DNA of 64,000 nucleotides from Bryopsis sp. KO-2023 (Eukaryota > Chlorophyta > Ulvophyceae > Bryopsidales > Bryopsidaceae), in the NCBI GenBank assembly GCA_030272585.1, contig BSYQ01000001.1, forward strand, positions 3,782,001-3,846,000. Direction: 5' to 3'. Both the position numbers and the translations under genes were made by a program. Within the stretch, counting starts at the first letter, position 1. Every line of letters begins with the position of its first letter. Shown here piece by piece: positions 37,088-48,718 of this stretch. The notes beneath the pieces are model-generated. The model saw nothing but the letters and a program-made list of their open reading frames with translations. It ran no database searches and was not told the origin of the DNA.

Positions 37088-39751
37088 ATGTTTCAGCCAG
37101 ATCGACATTTTTTGCTGGTGGCGGTCGGGACGGTTGTGCACCTGGCTCTGACTTACAGCGTTATCGACATACATTTTCAGACGCCGGTCGTTCGAGGAAT
37201 CGAGCCGGTCGGATTCCGCGGTGCGCCAGCAGCCAAGCGCGTCTTTTTGATCGTCGCCGATGGTCTGCGCGCGGACAAACTTTTCGAGTTTGATGGTGAT
37301 GGGAAGCCCAGAGCTCCCTACTTATACGATAGAGGGACGAGGGCCGGCCGTTATGGGATCTCGCACACCCGGCCTCCGACAGAGTCTCGTCCTGGACACG
37401 TAGCGCTGTGCGCTGGCTTTTTCGAAGACCCGAGCGCACTCTTTTCGGGGTGGAAAGTCAACCCAGTCCAGTTCGATTCGATATTCAACAGGACGTCATC
37501 GTCGTGGGGGTTCGGCGCCCCAGACGTCGTTCCGATCTTCGAAGGGCACGGGACCTATGCATTCGACGCGTACCCCGAGGAGATGGAGGACTTCGCCGCA
37601 GACTATCTCGGCGCGCTGGACACGTGGGTTTTCGACAAGGTTGACGTCTTTATGAAAGACGTCGCGACGAACGCGTCACATCCGTTCAGAAACGGCCCTT
37701 CGGTAATGTTCTTGCATCTGTTGGGATTGGATTCGAATGGACATGCGCATGGAGGCCCCTCTTCGTCTCAATACCTGGAAAACATTGCCTTGGTGGATGA
37801 AGGGATTCGAAACCTGACAGCACAGGTCGAAGAGCTCTTCCCAGATTCCAGCACAGCTTATGTGTTTACTGCGGATCATGGCATGACAGATCAAGCCAGC
37901 CATGGAGATGGAGCTCCTGAAAACACAGAAACCCCCCTTGTGGTGTGGGGGGCTGGAATAGGGAGAGCCGACAGCAAAACGGCTGAGTGGGGTTACGGTG
38001 GGGAGCGTAGGTGTGACATAGAGCAATCTCAAGTGGCTCCCTTGATGGCAAGTGTGCTCGGGATTCCGACCCCAGTAAACAGTTTGTTCGCCCTGCCCAA
38101 GGAGCTATTGGACGATGATCAATCGACTTTCCGGGCACATGCGGTGTGGAACAGTGCCAAGCAACTGGAATCTGCATACGCCAAAAAGGCAGAGGTGGTT
38201 CGGGACACCAGCTTGACTTTCAAACCCTTCGGACCCTTTGTCGATGTTGGCGAAAAATTGAATCAGAACATCGAAGCTGCGTTTGCTGAAGAAAATATGC
38301 AGTTGGCTGAGGAACTGAGCGTTCAGCTGGGGGAATTGGCAGTCCATGGGCTGGATTACCTGCAACGCTACGATTGGGTGCTATTGATGGTGGTGGTGAC
38401 GCTTGGGTTCGGGGGTTGGATGGCTTACTTGGTAGTCACGTTGATTCAGGAAAACCTCGCCCAGCAGAATAGAGTGCAATGTTCCAATTACGGGTGGCGG
38501 ATCGCAGGGGGCACTTTGTTGGGGATGTGCTGGACAACCCTGGCATACATCAATGCTCCTGCAACATATTACATCTACTTTGCTCTGCCGTGTATCTTTA
38601 TATTCGAAACGTTGCATCAGCTGAGCTCTGCATGGAGTGCCATTAAAACAGTGGAGACTTTGCCGGCTGGTGTGCTTCTCGGGGGCTCTATGGCAGTCGT
38701 TTTATGCCTCCTAGCAATCAGCATTGGGTTTGTTCGCCGGGAAATCCTGTTTTTTCTCACAGCGTTTTCTAGTGCTCTGTCCGGTCGCCAGCCACTTCAC
38801 AGATCGCTTGGTCACTGCCTTTCCTGCATGGCTGCAGGGTCGTTTGCATTGATTCCTGCAGGTGCAAAATTCAACTCACCCGCTTTGGTTGCCACAGCAG
38901 GATTGGTGGGTTCGCTGCAAGCTATATGGGTGCTTGGGAAACGCACCACACAGAGCTACGTTTTGATCACACAGCTTTGTTTGATAGTTTCGATGGGAAT
39001 TGGGGTTCTATTGCCCACATACAGGACTTCTCTGCCTGGGTTCTCCGCTGGGTTATATTTTGGGGGCACTCTGTTGGAATGGACGTTTCGCACCGTTTTC
39101 ATTGGGGCAATGCTGCTTCCTTTGTTAGCCCCCCAGGATGCAACCCTGAGGATTCAAAGTGTGTTCTTGGGCATTTTGACATCGTTCATGGTCACAGGCG
39201 TGTCATGGGAGCCCCTCTTTCTGTGCGCACTGGGAATGGCTCTATGGAGTTGGTACAATTCTGATATGCCAGTTTCAAGTACGGGGAAAATCTCAGTAGG
39301 ATTGGGGGACGTGCCCGATGCCCTCCGCTTCCTCATTTTTGCCAATCTTGGATTTTTTGGTCAAGGAAATATAGCCAGCGTGGCATCGTTCGACATAGCG
39401 TCTGTTTACCGCTTGACGCATATTTTCAATCCGTTTGTGATGGGGGGAATCCTGTTCATCAAGATTCTCATACCCCTGATGTTGGTGGCATCAGTGTACA
39501 CAGCCATTCTGAAAAGAAAGGGGGTCTCGTTTTTCGGAGTGCATGCATTGGTGGTGTTGCTCTGTGATGTGATGTCCATAAGGTTTTTCTTCTTGGTGAA
39601 GGGTGTGGGGAGCTGGCAGGAGATCGGGACGAGCTTAGGGTTTTATGGGGTCATGAATGCCCAGGTGATCGTGGTTCTCGTTTTGTTTGGGCTAGCTCGA
39701 GTGTTTGTAGGGGGGGTGATTTGGAAAAGCCAGAAGGAAAAGATTGGGTGA
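37088..39751 (+). CDS. PIGN: GPI ethanolamine phosphate transferase 1 (PIG-N / Mcd4)
   Basis: Adds ethanolamine phosphate to the first mannose of the GPI precursor in the ER lumen. Single exon, 887 aa, close to fungal and animal PIG-N (about 920-930 aa). An N-terminal membrane anchor (residues about 7-27) is followed by the luminal alkaline-phosphatase-like domain: VFLIVADGLRADKLF (metal-binding Asp), ISHTRPPTESRPGHVAL (catalytic Thr region), HLLGLDSNGHAHGG and FTADHGMTDQASHGDG (metal ligands). From about residue 430 on there are many hydrophobic segments typical of the multi-pass C-terminal half. It is one of the few intronless genes here. The start at 37088 gives the canonical short cytosolic leader before the first membrane segment. 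Confidence 0.96.
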   Translation: MFQPDRHFLLVAVGTVVHLALTYSVIDIHFQTPVVRGIEPVGFRGAPAAKRVFLIVADGLRADKLFEFDGDGKPRAPYLYDRGTRAGRYGISHTRPPTESRPGHVALCAGFFEDPSALFSGWKVNPVQFDSIFNRTSSSWGFGAPDVVPIFEGHGTYAFDAYPEEMEDFAADYLGALDTWVFDKVDVFMKDVATNASHPFRNGPSVMFLHLLGLDSNGHAHGGPSSSQYLENIALVDEGIRNLTAQVEELFPDSSTAYVFTADHGMTDQASHGDGAPENTETPLVVWGAGIGRADSKTAEWGYGGERRCDIEQSQVAPLMASVLGIPTPVNSLFALPKELLDDDQSTFRAHAVWNSAKQLESAYAKKAEVVRDTSLTFKPFGPFVDVGEKLNQNIEAAFAEENMQLAEELSVQLGELAVHGLDYLQRYDWVLLMVVVTLGFGGWMAYLVVTLIQENLAQQNRVQCSNYGWRIAGGTLLGMCWTTLAYINAPATYYIYFALPCIFIFETLHQLSSAWSAIKTVETLPAGVLLGGSMAVVLCLLAISIGFVRREILFFLTAFSSALSGRQPLHRSLGHCLSCMAAGSFALIPAGAKFNSPALVATAGLVGSLQAIWVLGKRTTQSYVLITQLCLIVSMGIGVLLPTYRTSLPGFSAGLYFGGTLLEWTFRTVFIGAMLLPLLAPQDATLRIQSVFLGILTSFMVTGVSWEPLFLCALGMALWSWYNSDMPVSSTGKISVGLGDVPDALRFLIFANLGFFGQGNIASVASFDIASVYRLTHIFNPFVMGGILFIKILIPLMLVASVYTAILKRKGVSFFGVHALVVLLCDVMSIRFFFLVKGVGSWQEIGTSLGFYGVMNAQVIVVLVLFGLARVFVGGVIWKSQKEKIG

Positions 39752-40153
39752 GCTAGAGGGAAAATTGAATAGGTCCCAAGGGTTTTCTGGGAAAAACCTG
39801 ACCCAGCATGTCACTGTTAAGATCAATGGCAAACAATTCGTGTTTAAATTGAAGTAATCAGCGTTTGTAATCAGTTATATTCTACCTGAGAAAACCAGGT
39901 GTGAAGATATAGATGGGGATGAAGTTGAACACCCAACTGTATCACTCCCGATTCAAAACCAGCATCCTTTGTTTTTGAGGGTTTGCCACATCCTTCGTCT
40001 GCTGCCGACTGGCTGGTGAACACCAATTGCAAAAATCTTGTGAGGCCGTACAGTTGTTATCACGTAACTCATTACGTTACTCCGCCGCCACTTTTCTCAC
40101 ACCTTTCTTCGCTGGCAAGAAACCCTGTCTTTCGAAACGCGGCGAGACGCATC
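39752..40153. other. intergenic PIG-N to IPI1
   Basis: About 400 bp between two + strand genes: 3' flank of PIG-N and promoter of IPI1. No further exon seen. Confidence 0.5.
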
Positions 40154-43100
40154 ATGGGTACTGGTCGGAAAAGGAAAAACGCGGGTGTTGGAATAGACTT
40201 CAAAAAGGCCAAGCACAAAGTAGGCAAGAAACTGAAAAAAGCTCAGAATGAGACCGACACAACGATCAAGTCCCAGGCTATTCACATGCCTGACCAGAGT
40301 TTGGCGAACGACAAGGAGGGCAAAGCTGTGACGTCCAGAAACCTCACTTTGAAGGTGTGCATCTTCTATCTGAGCAGCCAGATTTTTAAACCAAAATCCC
40401 AACATGTTATATGTCATGCGCCCAGTCCAAAACTGTTGAAGGAGTCTGTAGACATCCACAACATGACCATCAACCATTTCCTGAAATGGAGGATGTTCTT
40501 TTTTTTTTTGTTATTCCATTCCGTTCCCCTGAAATTGATTTTTTTGTACATCATCATGCATGACACCATCATATCAAACCCTCAAATCGCCCGGCTAGAT
40601 AATTGAAAAGGGAAAGACACTGTCTACTCAGAGAGAGCACATAATCTATGGAAGCAAAAGTGTTGCAGTTCGTTTTCAGAATGTTCAATTCAGTGGGCCA
40701 GTGCCATCAATACAACATGTAAACGAACACTGGGCAATTCTACCCGTACAACAGATAGATCAATAGGTTGAATGCATTGTGTTCGGTGGTCAGGATCTGG
40801 TGACTCAGCTGGGACATTACAATGCGAAAGTCAGACGTGATGCTTTGACTGGCATGGGGGAGCTTTTTTCGGCTCACCCTGAGGAATTGACCCAGCATGC
40901 TGCCATGATAATTGAATCCATCGGGGAGATGGCTGTCGACCTGGATGGGGCTGTCAGAGCTCAATTGCTGAAACTCCTGTCCACGCAAGTTTTCCCCAAT
41001 CTTACTGGGGGCAGCCTCCAGCCATTCGTACCGTTGTTGATGGCACACGTATGCAGGTGCATTTTGCAAGCCTGTGAAGGAAAACATCTTGATTTTCGCT
41101 TCCTTTGTGAAACTACAGCAATAGAATGGTGGAATGGTTTGTGTTCTACCCGAAACAAAAGGAGGGGGGAAAGGAGCTCATGGAACCACCAGTGAAACTG
41201 ATAGAATCAGCGACGTTTGTGTGTCCGTCGAGATATGCAACTGAACAGAAGAAAAACTTGATTTTTTCGGTATTCGTGTTGGGATTCATGCAAGCTTTGG
41301 TATGCTTTCAGTTCGATGACACATGCAGCCATGGAGGTTCGGAGCGATGCCCTCAAGTTTCTCAACGAGCTGGTAGGCTGTTGAAAATTCCCCCAACCCA
41401 AGTCAAACCTCTCTTAGGGGTGTAACAAAGAATGAATTCATAGGTACACGTGAATGTCAAGACAAAAAACGATTAAAAAGAAAATGAGAGGGCGACTTGG
41501 GTGTATGCTGCCAGATGAACCACGAGCCGGGGCTGATAACTGCAGAGTTCCTGTTGGATTGCTTGGAGCACTTTGCGGATATGTGTGGGAGTCTGGGTAG
41601 ATCCAGGTCGCTTGAATCTCTTTCGCAGGCCACCATGCTCAAGGTACGACACAGCAGGAGTCAAACTCGAATTTCTTTTAAAAAAAATGGTTCTCCAGTT
41701 TTTTCTTCTGTTTTTTTTTTTTTTTGGCAACAAGACTTTTCAGCATAGATCGGTCACGTGCACGACAGTGAGTTCAATTGAGTGCGTGCAAGCCAGCAGT
41801 ATTATGGCATCGAAATCTTGATGAGCTCAATCGTTACTCCTTCGAGGTGGAACTATAGCTGTCAATGATTTTTATCCTTGTTGGGCTTGCTCTTTCTTTT
41901 TTCATTTGTTGCGAAAAAAAATGTAAAAAAATGTAAAAAAATTGTGTTTGATCGAATTCGTAGGTGTTAAATGCGGTGACCTCTTTCTTGACAAGAGTGT
42001 GCGAAACATGGTCCACACCGGGAAGCAGCCCTGATGGTCTGATCAACAGCGACAGTCCAACGAGTGTGCTGATGAGTAATCGATGCGACTTTGCCTTTGC
42101 TGATATCCGGCGTTTCCAGGCAGCCATCAGTCAATCCGAAAGAAAGGTACATAACCTCACCTGCCGATCGATTTACATGACTGACCGGAGAGGGTAGCCA
42201 AAATTGCACTGAACATCATTTCTAAGTTCAAGTTAGTCACACATTCAGGACGCATATGACAAAAAGACTGCGGAGATATGCTTTCTTGATGGATCAAGGT
42301 TGATCGAGGGGTCGCTTTTGAAGTGGATGGACCGCTCGATTCGATTTGACGACCAGGTTTCGGTTCTTACCAGATTGTTTTCCCCAGAAAGTGCGAGATG
42401 CCCCGACGGCATTCGAACGGCTGTTCTCCAGACTGTTATCGTTGCTGTCGGCTGGATGCACGGGCCTGTCTGAGGGTGGGGGTGTTCTGGCCGATTCGGT
42501 GCTGGCGATTCAACTGACGAGTGCAGCCATGGAGTCTATTTTTCACCTCTTCATGCTCGCAGACATCCAACACACAAAAGGTAGTCCTCCGATCTTTCCC
42601 AGCTTTTCCCAGTTTCTGGCTGTTTTGTGTTGAAACTTTTGGTGGCGATGGGGAATCATATGTCACTGGGGTTACTTATAATGTAGGATTCGGCCTTACA
42701 GTTTTTCGTTCTCTGGTGTAGGGGTGGATTGCCCATTTCCCTTGAGTCCCGCATCGATCAAGAAGATGAGCAAGGTACTAACTGGGTTTTCCAGCAACTC
42801 TTATCTTAGTTGCTTATCTCGTGCTCTTTTTTTTCAACAGCCAGATTTCGACAGGGACGAAACGGGCTGGACCTTAACCCTGAGACTTTTGCTGATTACT
42901 GAATAAAAAAAATAAAAAAAATAACAATGAACTAAATTTTAAATGTTAATTTTTTTTAAACAACTCCTCCTTGAAATCGAGCGTCGCTATACCCAGTTGT
43001 GATTATGACACGTCCCCCCCTCCACATTCTGTTTACATCTTTGTCCAGGTTCTGGCTTCGCAAGTTTGCACCCATTTTCCCATGACCTTGCCTGACAGGG

Positions 43101-45475
43101 AAGTGGAGCTCAACGTTCGCATGTTGGTGTCTGCATTCAATTGCGGTACATCCCGGCTGCTGTTGAGAGTGCTGGAAAACGCAGACCAGGGAGTTTCTCA
43201 ACCACTCATCTTGGGGCCGCTGGTCAAATTTTACATGAGTAAGCTCCCACAATGCATCCTTTCATTCCCTCTTTTTTCTTTTAAGAAAAAAAGAAACTGG
43301 AGTGAACTCATGTTCATAATATTGTATTGCACTCAGGCGATTCGTGCGTCGATGAGATCCCTTGTGTGGCTCCCTTGCACGGTGGTTTTCTTTTGCTTTT
43401 TTTTTGGGGGGGGGGCATTTATGGCTGGCGTTATATGTGGTTTTGTTACGGGTGTAGGTGCTTTGACGGTCAAAGAAGACAAGAGTGCAGCTGTGGAGGC
43501 TGGGAGGTCAGAACTTAACATGGTTTTGCCGGATATGTTCAAAATCATCCCGCTGTTGGATGATAAGATGAGACATGCTCTTCTTGAGGCGGCTGGCAAC
43601 CTGTGCATCGAAACGGACCGGGATTCCCACACCAAATTGCAAGTTTTGAAGCTTCTGCATGATGTGGTCCAGGAGTCGTTCAAGCTTCATGGTTCCACGA
43701 TCGCAGGTAACTTATCTGACAAAAATGCACCAAAAAAGGTTCTCTCACAAAAATGCACTGGTCGATTCCACCTGTTTAAAATTTTAATGGCAAAGAAGCA
43801 TCCGAGCAAGGTCCTGGTGTAAGCGAGTGATCGCGTATGGATTGATACGAATAAGATTTTTTTTTCTTTTGTGGTTATTTGCACAGGGAAACCCATTCTT
43901 CCTGGATTTGATTGTGAGCTATTCTTAGATTTGTTTTGGAATCACCCAGTTTACCTCTGCTTGGCACATTCAGCGCACTGTTGATTAAACAATGACCAGC
44001 ATTTTTATCCAGTAGTATCGCTTTCTTTTTCTCTTTCCCTCACAAAGGATTCTTCTTCATGTTCTGGTTTTCAGATTTAGATGACGAATTGGTAATATCT
44101 TGGCTGAAAATGATCCCAAGGATCATGTGGGCCGCTGGGATCAAAAATCCGGAAATCACAAAGGTTGGTTGGTGTTTTTTTTCTCGACTCTGCAGATGAA
44201 AGAAACAAGTGCTGTACATTTGTTTGGTTTCCTAATTTAATCATATTATTGCATTGTTATGTTTGGCCAGGTGTGTCTGTCAATTGTTCAGCACCTCAGC
44301 AGAACTGGAAACGCTTCAATTTTGCAGCAGCTTGGCAAGATGAACAAAGAATTCACTCTCATGTTTGTCATTGCAAAAGAATCCAAAAACAAAAAAGGTG
44401 ACAAAGGACCATCAAGCAACCACCCAGTGCGGATCATCAGAAATTCCACACTTTTTTTTTTCCCTTGCACCAATAGGATTCGATGTATCGCCTGAAATTG
44501 CTCTGTGTGTTTTCCCCTTCTTGAATTTCCAACCCCTCAGTGAAAGCAAGCCCTGGTCCTCTACATAAGCTGCCCATCGATTTGCAGCTGCTGGCGGTCG
44601 ATATTCTGTACTATCAGCCATCCTTGGGGGACATCATTCTGAAGACCTGTTTGGCCGTTTGCATGATGAAATGCTACCCGATCGAAACTTGCCAGAGACT
44701 CCTGTACGCTGTCAGTCATGCAGCAAGCTCACAAAGAGTGTCAGAAAAAGCCTTGAACTCACTCTTGGTGGGTTTGGTGACCGGAAATTCGGAGTGGGAT
44801 GTCGGTCAGCAGAAATGTGACAGCAGAGACTGGGGGAGATCGATGCTGTTGTGTTCAGGAGCTTGTGAGCTGATTTGTTCCACCGGGGATGAAAATGGTG
44901 TTGAAATTGCGAAGTCGATCGATGGAATGTTGAGGGAAGGATTGGTGTTGGACGGGCGGTTGAAAACAGCTGAGGAGGTCAGACACCTGATCGGAGTGTT
45001 GTCTTTCGTGAATTTCGTGACCAGATTGGGTGGTCCCCCAGGGAATGAGTTACCCACCCACTTGCCAAGCTTGGTGATGTCGTATCTGTTGGCTGTTGCG
45101 GAGGATGTGGCTGGCGTTTTCAGTGAGAAGGGTGCGCTGGGGGATGAACTGGCGATAGATTTGATTGCCAGTTGCACTGGGGTGCTCAGGAAGGTTTTCT
45201 GCTTGATAGAGGAGAAAGTGATGGAGTTGCAGAAACGAGGGCTGTCGTCTGACACGGTGCAAGGCTTGGACCACCTGTGCCAGGTTCTCTTGGTGTTGAT
45301 GAACTCGCCGAACCGGAAAGACGTTATGGAGGGGGGCCCCCAGATTCGAGGGATGATGGTTGGTCTGAACAAGATGTCGGAGGACAGTCGGTTGGGGACG
45401 GAAGTGGAAGGGAAGTTTCGAGACAAGGTTGGGAAACTGGGTGCATTGTGTGAGCATTTGTTTGCATTTGGGTAG
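40154..45475 (+). CDS. IPI1: pre-rRNA processing protein IPI1 / TEX10 (Rix1 complex)
   Basis: IPI1/TEX10 is a nucleolar scaffold of the Rix1 (PELP1-TEX10-WDR18) complex needed for ITS2 processing and pre-60S maturation. Thirteen exons join in frame to 899 aa (human TEX10 is 929): 40154-40354, 40794-41056, 41312-41372, 41515-41643, 41964-42146, 42388-42580, 42722-42774, 43049-43238, 43458-43706, 43887-43913, 44075-44163, 44271-44397 and 44541-45475. The N-terminus carries the family block DFKKAKHKVGKKLKKAQNET, then IHMPDQSL and LGHYNAKVRRDALTGMGELF, followed by helical HEAT-like repeats (AHVCSSMTHAAMEVRSDALK). The intron 42775-43048 contains a tempting short exon at 42841 that would bring an early stop; skipping it keeps the whole chain in frame. 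The 27-nt exon 43887-43913 is the shortest. Confidence 0.93.
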
Positions 45476-46278
45476 AATACGTTGTGTCAGGGTGTCAAGG
45501 ATGCTGTCGTTTGGAGGGTTGGGGAGTTCTGAAAAGTTGCTTGTTTGGATAGAAATGATGTTTGCTCGCTACGTGTTTCTTGTGCTACAGTTTCTTTTAA
45601 CATTAGCTGCACAAGAAAAGTTGGGTTTGGCGGATGTTTGAGAGTCCATGGTTTGGTTTGGTTCTGGAAACAGTTCTAGTGGATGGCAGCAATCTAAAGT
45701 TGGACTTCTAAACTGCAAACAAACAAACAAGAGCAATTCAATAACGCAACACAGAGCAAGAACCTCTTCTCTCATTCTGCATCTTTCATTGTGAAGTGGG
45801 AGGGCACGTCTTTTGATGCGATCGCTTTCGCTGCACTATTCTTGTGTCATCGATTCTTCCCAGGAAATCACGTCATTCTCGTACATGTGACCTTGACATG
45901 GCAGGAAAATGTCACGCGATCCTACCATGATAAATTCCAGGCCGCTTGTTCGCAGTCGCAGTACTTGCACCCGATGCGACCCTGGCTGGGAGAAAACAAG
46001 AAAATCCGCGGGAATGTGACGGCAAAATGGCCGAGGCGACGGCACAAATACGGGTTTGGGGTCGAATGCAGCGGATAGATTTCGCACGTGCGTCGAAAAC
46101 ACGTGCTTCTTGCTCCCAGCCTGACTTGATACTCTTTTCGCTGTGTTCGTGATTTCTGGCGCTGAAGATATTCAAAGGCTGCGCAGGGCGTGTTGCGTCT
46201 GTTGTTTCTGTTTCTCGCTCTCAGGCTTTTGTCGCAGGGAAGGTGGTGCTAGGGTATCTCGAAAACCGTTGCAGAGCG
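45476..46278. promoter_or_regulatory. IPI1 3' flank and bZIP upstream region
   Basis: About 800 bp between two + strand genes. Two CACGTG boxes at 46085-46090 and 46100-46105 (starts 15 bp apart) lie about 175-195 bp before the bZIP ATG. No coding exon recognised in the first part. Confidence 0.45.
46085..46105. promoter_or_regulatory. paired CACGTG boxes upstream of bZIP
   Basis: CACGTG at 46085-46090 and again at 46100-46105. This is the G-box/E-box core bound by plant bZIP and bHLH factors. Confidence 0.45.
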
Positions 46279-46924
46279 ATGGAGGGTTGGGACGCGACTT
46301 CCCAGGTTGGTGTTTCGCGAACGTTTTAGGGGTGGCAGGTTGCACAGAACTTCCACAGGACGGTGGTTTATTTTCAGTGTCTTCTCTGACAGGAAGATGC
46401 ACGCGCCAGCTCTGATGGTGCACCTGTGATAGATAATGGAACTCAGAAGCCAGCGCGTACTCGATCAAACGCCCTCGACGTTACTGCGCTGTCGCCGCGT
46501 CGCGCCAAGCGCATCGTCGCCAACAGGGAAGCCGCCCACAGATCACGGATGCGAAAACTGAAGCATATGTCCGAAATGGAAGCATCCGTATCGCGGATAG
46601 AACGCGACAACGAGGAGCTTCAGCGCAAGATAGGGATGCTTCAGCAACAGTACATTGGTGAGGAGTCTCCCCACCTGGCTGAATATATTCCTTCCGTTGC
46701 TTGTCATATCTTTATCGCGACGGTTGCAAAGACCAAAATGTTTTTGTTTTGTGGGGCTGCAAAGTTCGCGACTGAGCAGTAGCATGCTGTTCGACCCAGG
46801 TCTGCAAAGGGAGCAAAAAAGCCTTTTCATGCATGCAGAATATCTCCGCCAAGAGGAACATCGGTTGCAGAGATTGAACGGCCGTCTTATCGAAGAGCTG
46901 AATAGAGCCCTTGGGCAGGGGTAG
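46279..46924 (+). CDS. small bZIP transcription factor, plant VIP1-like
   Basis: Three exons, 46279-46305, 46393-46657 and 46800-46924 (TAG), join to 138 aa. The start is MEGWDATSQ. The basic region RRAKRIVANREAAHRSRMRK contains the invariant Asn-x7-Arg, and KRIVANR resembles plant group I (VIP1/RSG) proteins. A leucine-zipper-like heptad array follows (MSEMEASVSRIERDNEELQ), and a second helix (LFMHAEYLRQEEHRLQRLNG) extends it. There is almost no activation domain, so it may act mainly as a dimer partner. Group I plant bZIPs respond to osmotic and mechanical stress; a similar role here is only a guess. CACGTG boxes upstream would suit bZIP or bHLH control. Confidence 0.88.
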
Positions 46925-47199
46925 CTTTGGTTTTTTGTGTTGGGTACTTTGTAGAGGATTGTAAGCTCACATATTTTTTTACAAACGTGGTTTTCCACCA
47001 TCACTAGGTCTTATCTTGCAAAATTCGAACCAAACAAAGAAAAATCCTCTCAACCACCACAGTGCACACGATTTTCGATAGAATCCTCAAAAGGACGATT
47101 CCGAATGCAACCACATCGTCGTTCATTCCATTTCTTCTTCCTCCACCCCCCCCAAAACGAGTCGAAAGAGCCAGTTCGCAAAATATTACACCATGCGTC

Positions 47200-47694
47200 T
47201 CATTTCAAAACCACGTGCGCATTCCTGATCGCCAGCTTTGCCTGGACTGTCTCGTTGGGAGTCGACCTAACGACAGGGTACAGGTCTTTGGCGCAGTATC
47301 GCAACTTCGTTTTGGGATCGGTGTAGGCAGCCTGGAATCCTGTCAAGTCGCAGTATTTTTTTGAAGGGTATATCGAAGGCCCAGCCTCGACCGTCGCATA
47401 GTTGACCTGGTGTGTAGCCACACCTCCCTCGTTCTCTACAGCTAACACCTGTTTCAGTCGCTTCCAATATTTCTTGGAGTCCCGACAGTGATGCTTCGCT
47501 TTGAACGGCAACTCCAAGGGGAGAAACCAGTCGTCAGCACAGAAACCGGGATCGTCAGGATCGACCGGGCTTCTTGACTGAGAAAACTCGCCCTCCTGCA
47601 TATCTTTCGCCACGCGCGTTGCAGCACTGTAGCACTCTTCACAACAGAATCGTTTTACTGCAGCAGACGCACACCCACACCAAATCTGCGTCAC
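47200..47694 (-). CDS. INO80C: INO80 complex subunit C (Ies6), YL1 C-terminal domain
   Basis: Ies6/INO80C, with Arp5, couples the INO80 ATPase to nucleosomes and helps H2A.Z exchange. The last exon carries the full YL1-C region: KKYWKRLKQVLAVE, NYATVEAGPSIYPSKKYCDL, TGFQAAYTDPKTKLRYCA, then VRSTPNETVQAKLAIRNAHV and a VLK end, which closely matches plant At4g38495 (RNAAVVLK end). The start is open. An ATG at 47601 would give 133 aa, close to the plant protein. The frame continues upstream to an acceptor at 47694 and would add a Cys-rich piece (WCGCASAAVKRFCCEEC) from an earlier exon that I could not place. Confidence 0.88.
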   Translation of the reverse strand: MTQIWCGCASAAVKRFCCEECYSAATRVAKDMQEGEFSQSRSPVDPDDPGFCADDWFLPLELPFKAKHHCRDSKKYWKRLKQVLAVENEGGVATHQVNYATVEAGPSIYPSKKYCDLTGFQAAYTDPKTKLRYCAKDLYPVVRSTPNETVQAKLAIRNAHVVLK

Positions 47695-48718
47695 CTGAAA
47701 TGACTCACCCCAAATTCATCAAATGACGAAAGCGCACCCCAGTGATTTTCGTTCAATGCAATGCGATGTGTGTCGCATGTGGGACATGGGACCACCTTGA
47801 CCTTCGCTCAAGGGGAGCATTGGGCTGTTGAAAATTGTGCTCATCAATAAGAATGACACGATTATCAAACCAAACACATTGCTTTCTATTTGCATTGCTT
47901 TCTATCTGGGTGGCTGTGGAGGAGTGCCACCCAGCCACTGAATACATGATTCGAAGGGAGGGCCTTGATACACTGTTACATTTGCCCACAACACCAAACT
48001 TTGGACTCTCCAGCCATCATCTTTCCAAGCACTGCGACTCTCCTTTCTGTTTTTTTATCTAGATCTACGACCCAAAGCTAAAAGTACAATCTGGTACACT
48101 TGGCGAAATTACATCCCAATTTGGACGAGGGAAGTCACTGAGCGACTCTCTGGCACTGCCTAGTAGTATATATGTATATAAAAATTTGTATCTTTCCCTT
48201 GGTCCTCTTTTCTGTTTCGTGCTCTCTTTCTCTCCTGATTTCCAGCAGCCTGAACAAGACCAGCAGGGATGTTTCCATTCATTCGGCATCATGCCACCAA
48301 AAAAGCAGGAAACACGACCAGGTAGAGGAGGTCCCCCTGGCCATCATGCCAAAGCAAACCATCCACACACCAACTAATTTCTCACCGCATTTCCGCACAT
48401 TCATTCATATTTTCGGCTTCACTCCTTTCTTCCTGTTGATCTATGTGCGCCCCACCCCCCACCCCCCCCTCGCTTTCTCGTCTGGACACCATATTTCTTT
48501 TTTCGACCTTTCTACACAGCAAGCCTGAGCTCACACCCAACAGGAAAAAGCCAGGAATTCATCGAAGGCCCCCACCCACCCACCTACCCCTCTCCCCGTA
48601 TCATTTCCATTTTCTTTCTTATGATTAAGAAGAATATGTTTCTCTATTGACAGGCCCCTCGCTGAAATTGCTCCAGGAACTTCTGTAAGAACGACCCTTC
48701 CCCCAGACGCACCGATCG
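47695..48718. other. intergenic, 1 kb
   Basis: Upstream of INO80C and downstream of UBE2J, both minus. The right part (48450-48600) is C-rich on + (purine-rich in UBE2J sense). A + strand ATG at 48291 (MPPKKQETRP, then a GT donor) could start a small gene but I could not extend it. Confidence 0.4.

Noticed and set aside
42841..42905. Short exon in IPI1 intron (after TTTCAACAG, ending in a stop)
   Set aside because: It would truncate IPI1 at about one third of its length. Skipping it keeps all 13 exons in frame to 899 aa, close to TEX10.
48291..48330. + strand ATG with MPPKKQETRP and a GT donor
   Set aside because: Could be a first exon of a small basic protein, but no downstream exon with matching phase and similarity was found.
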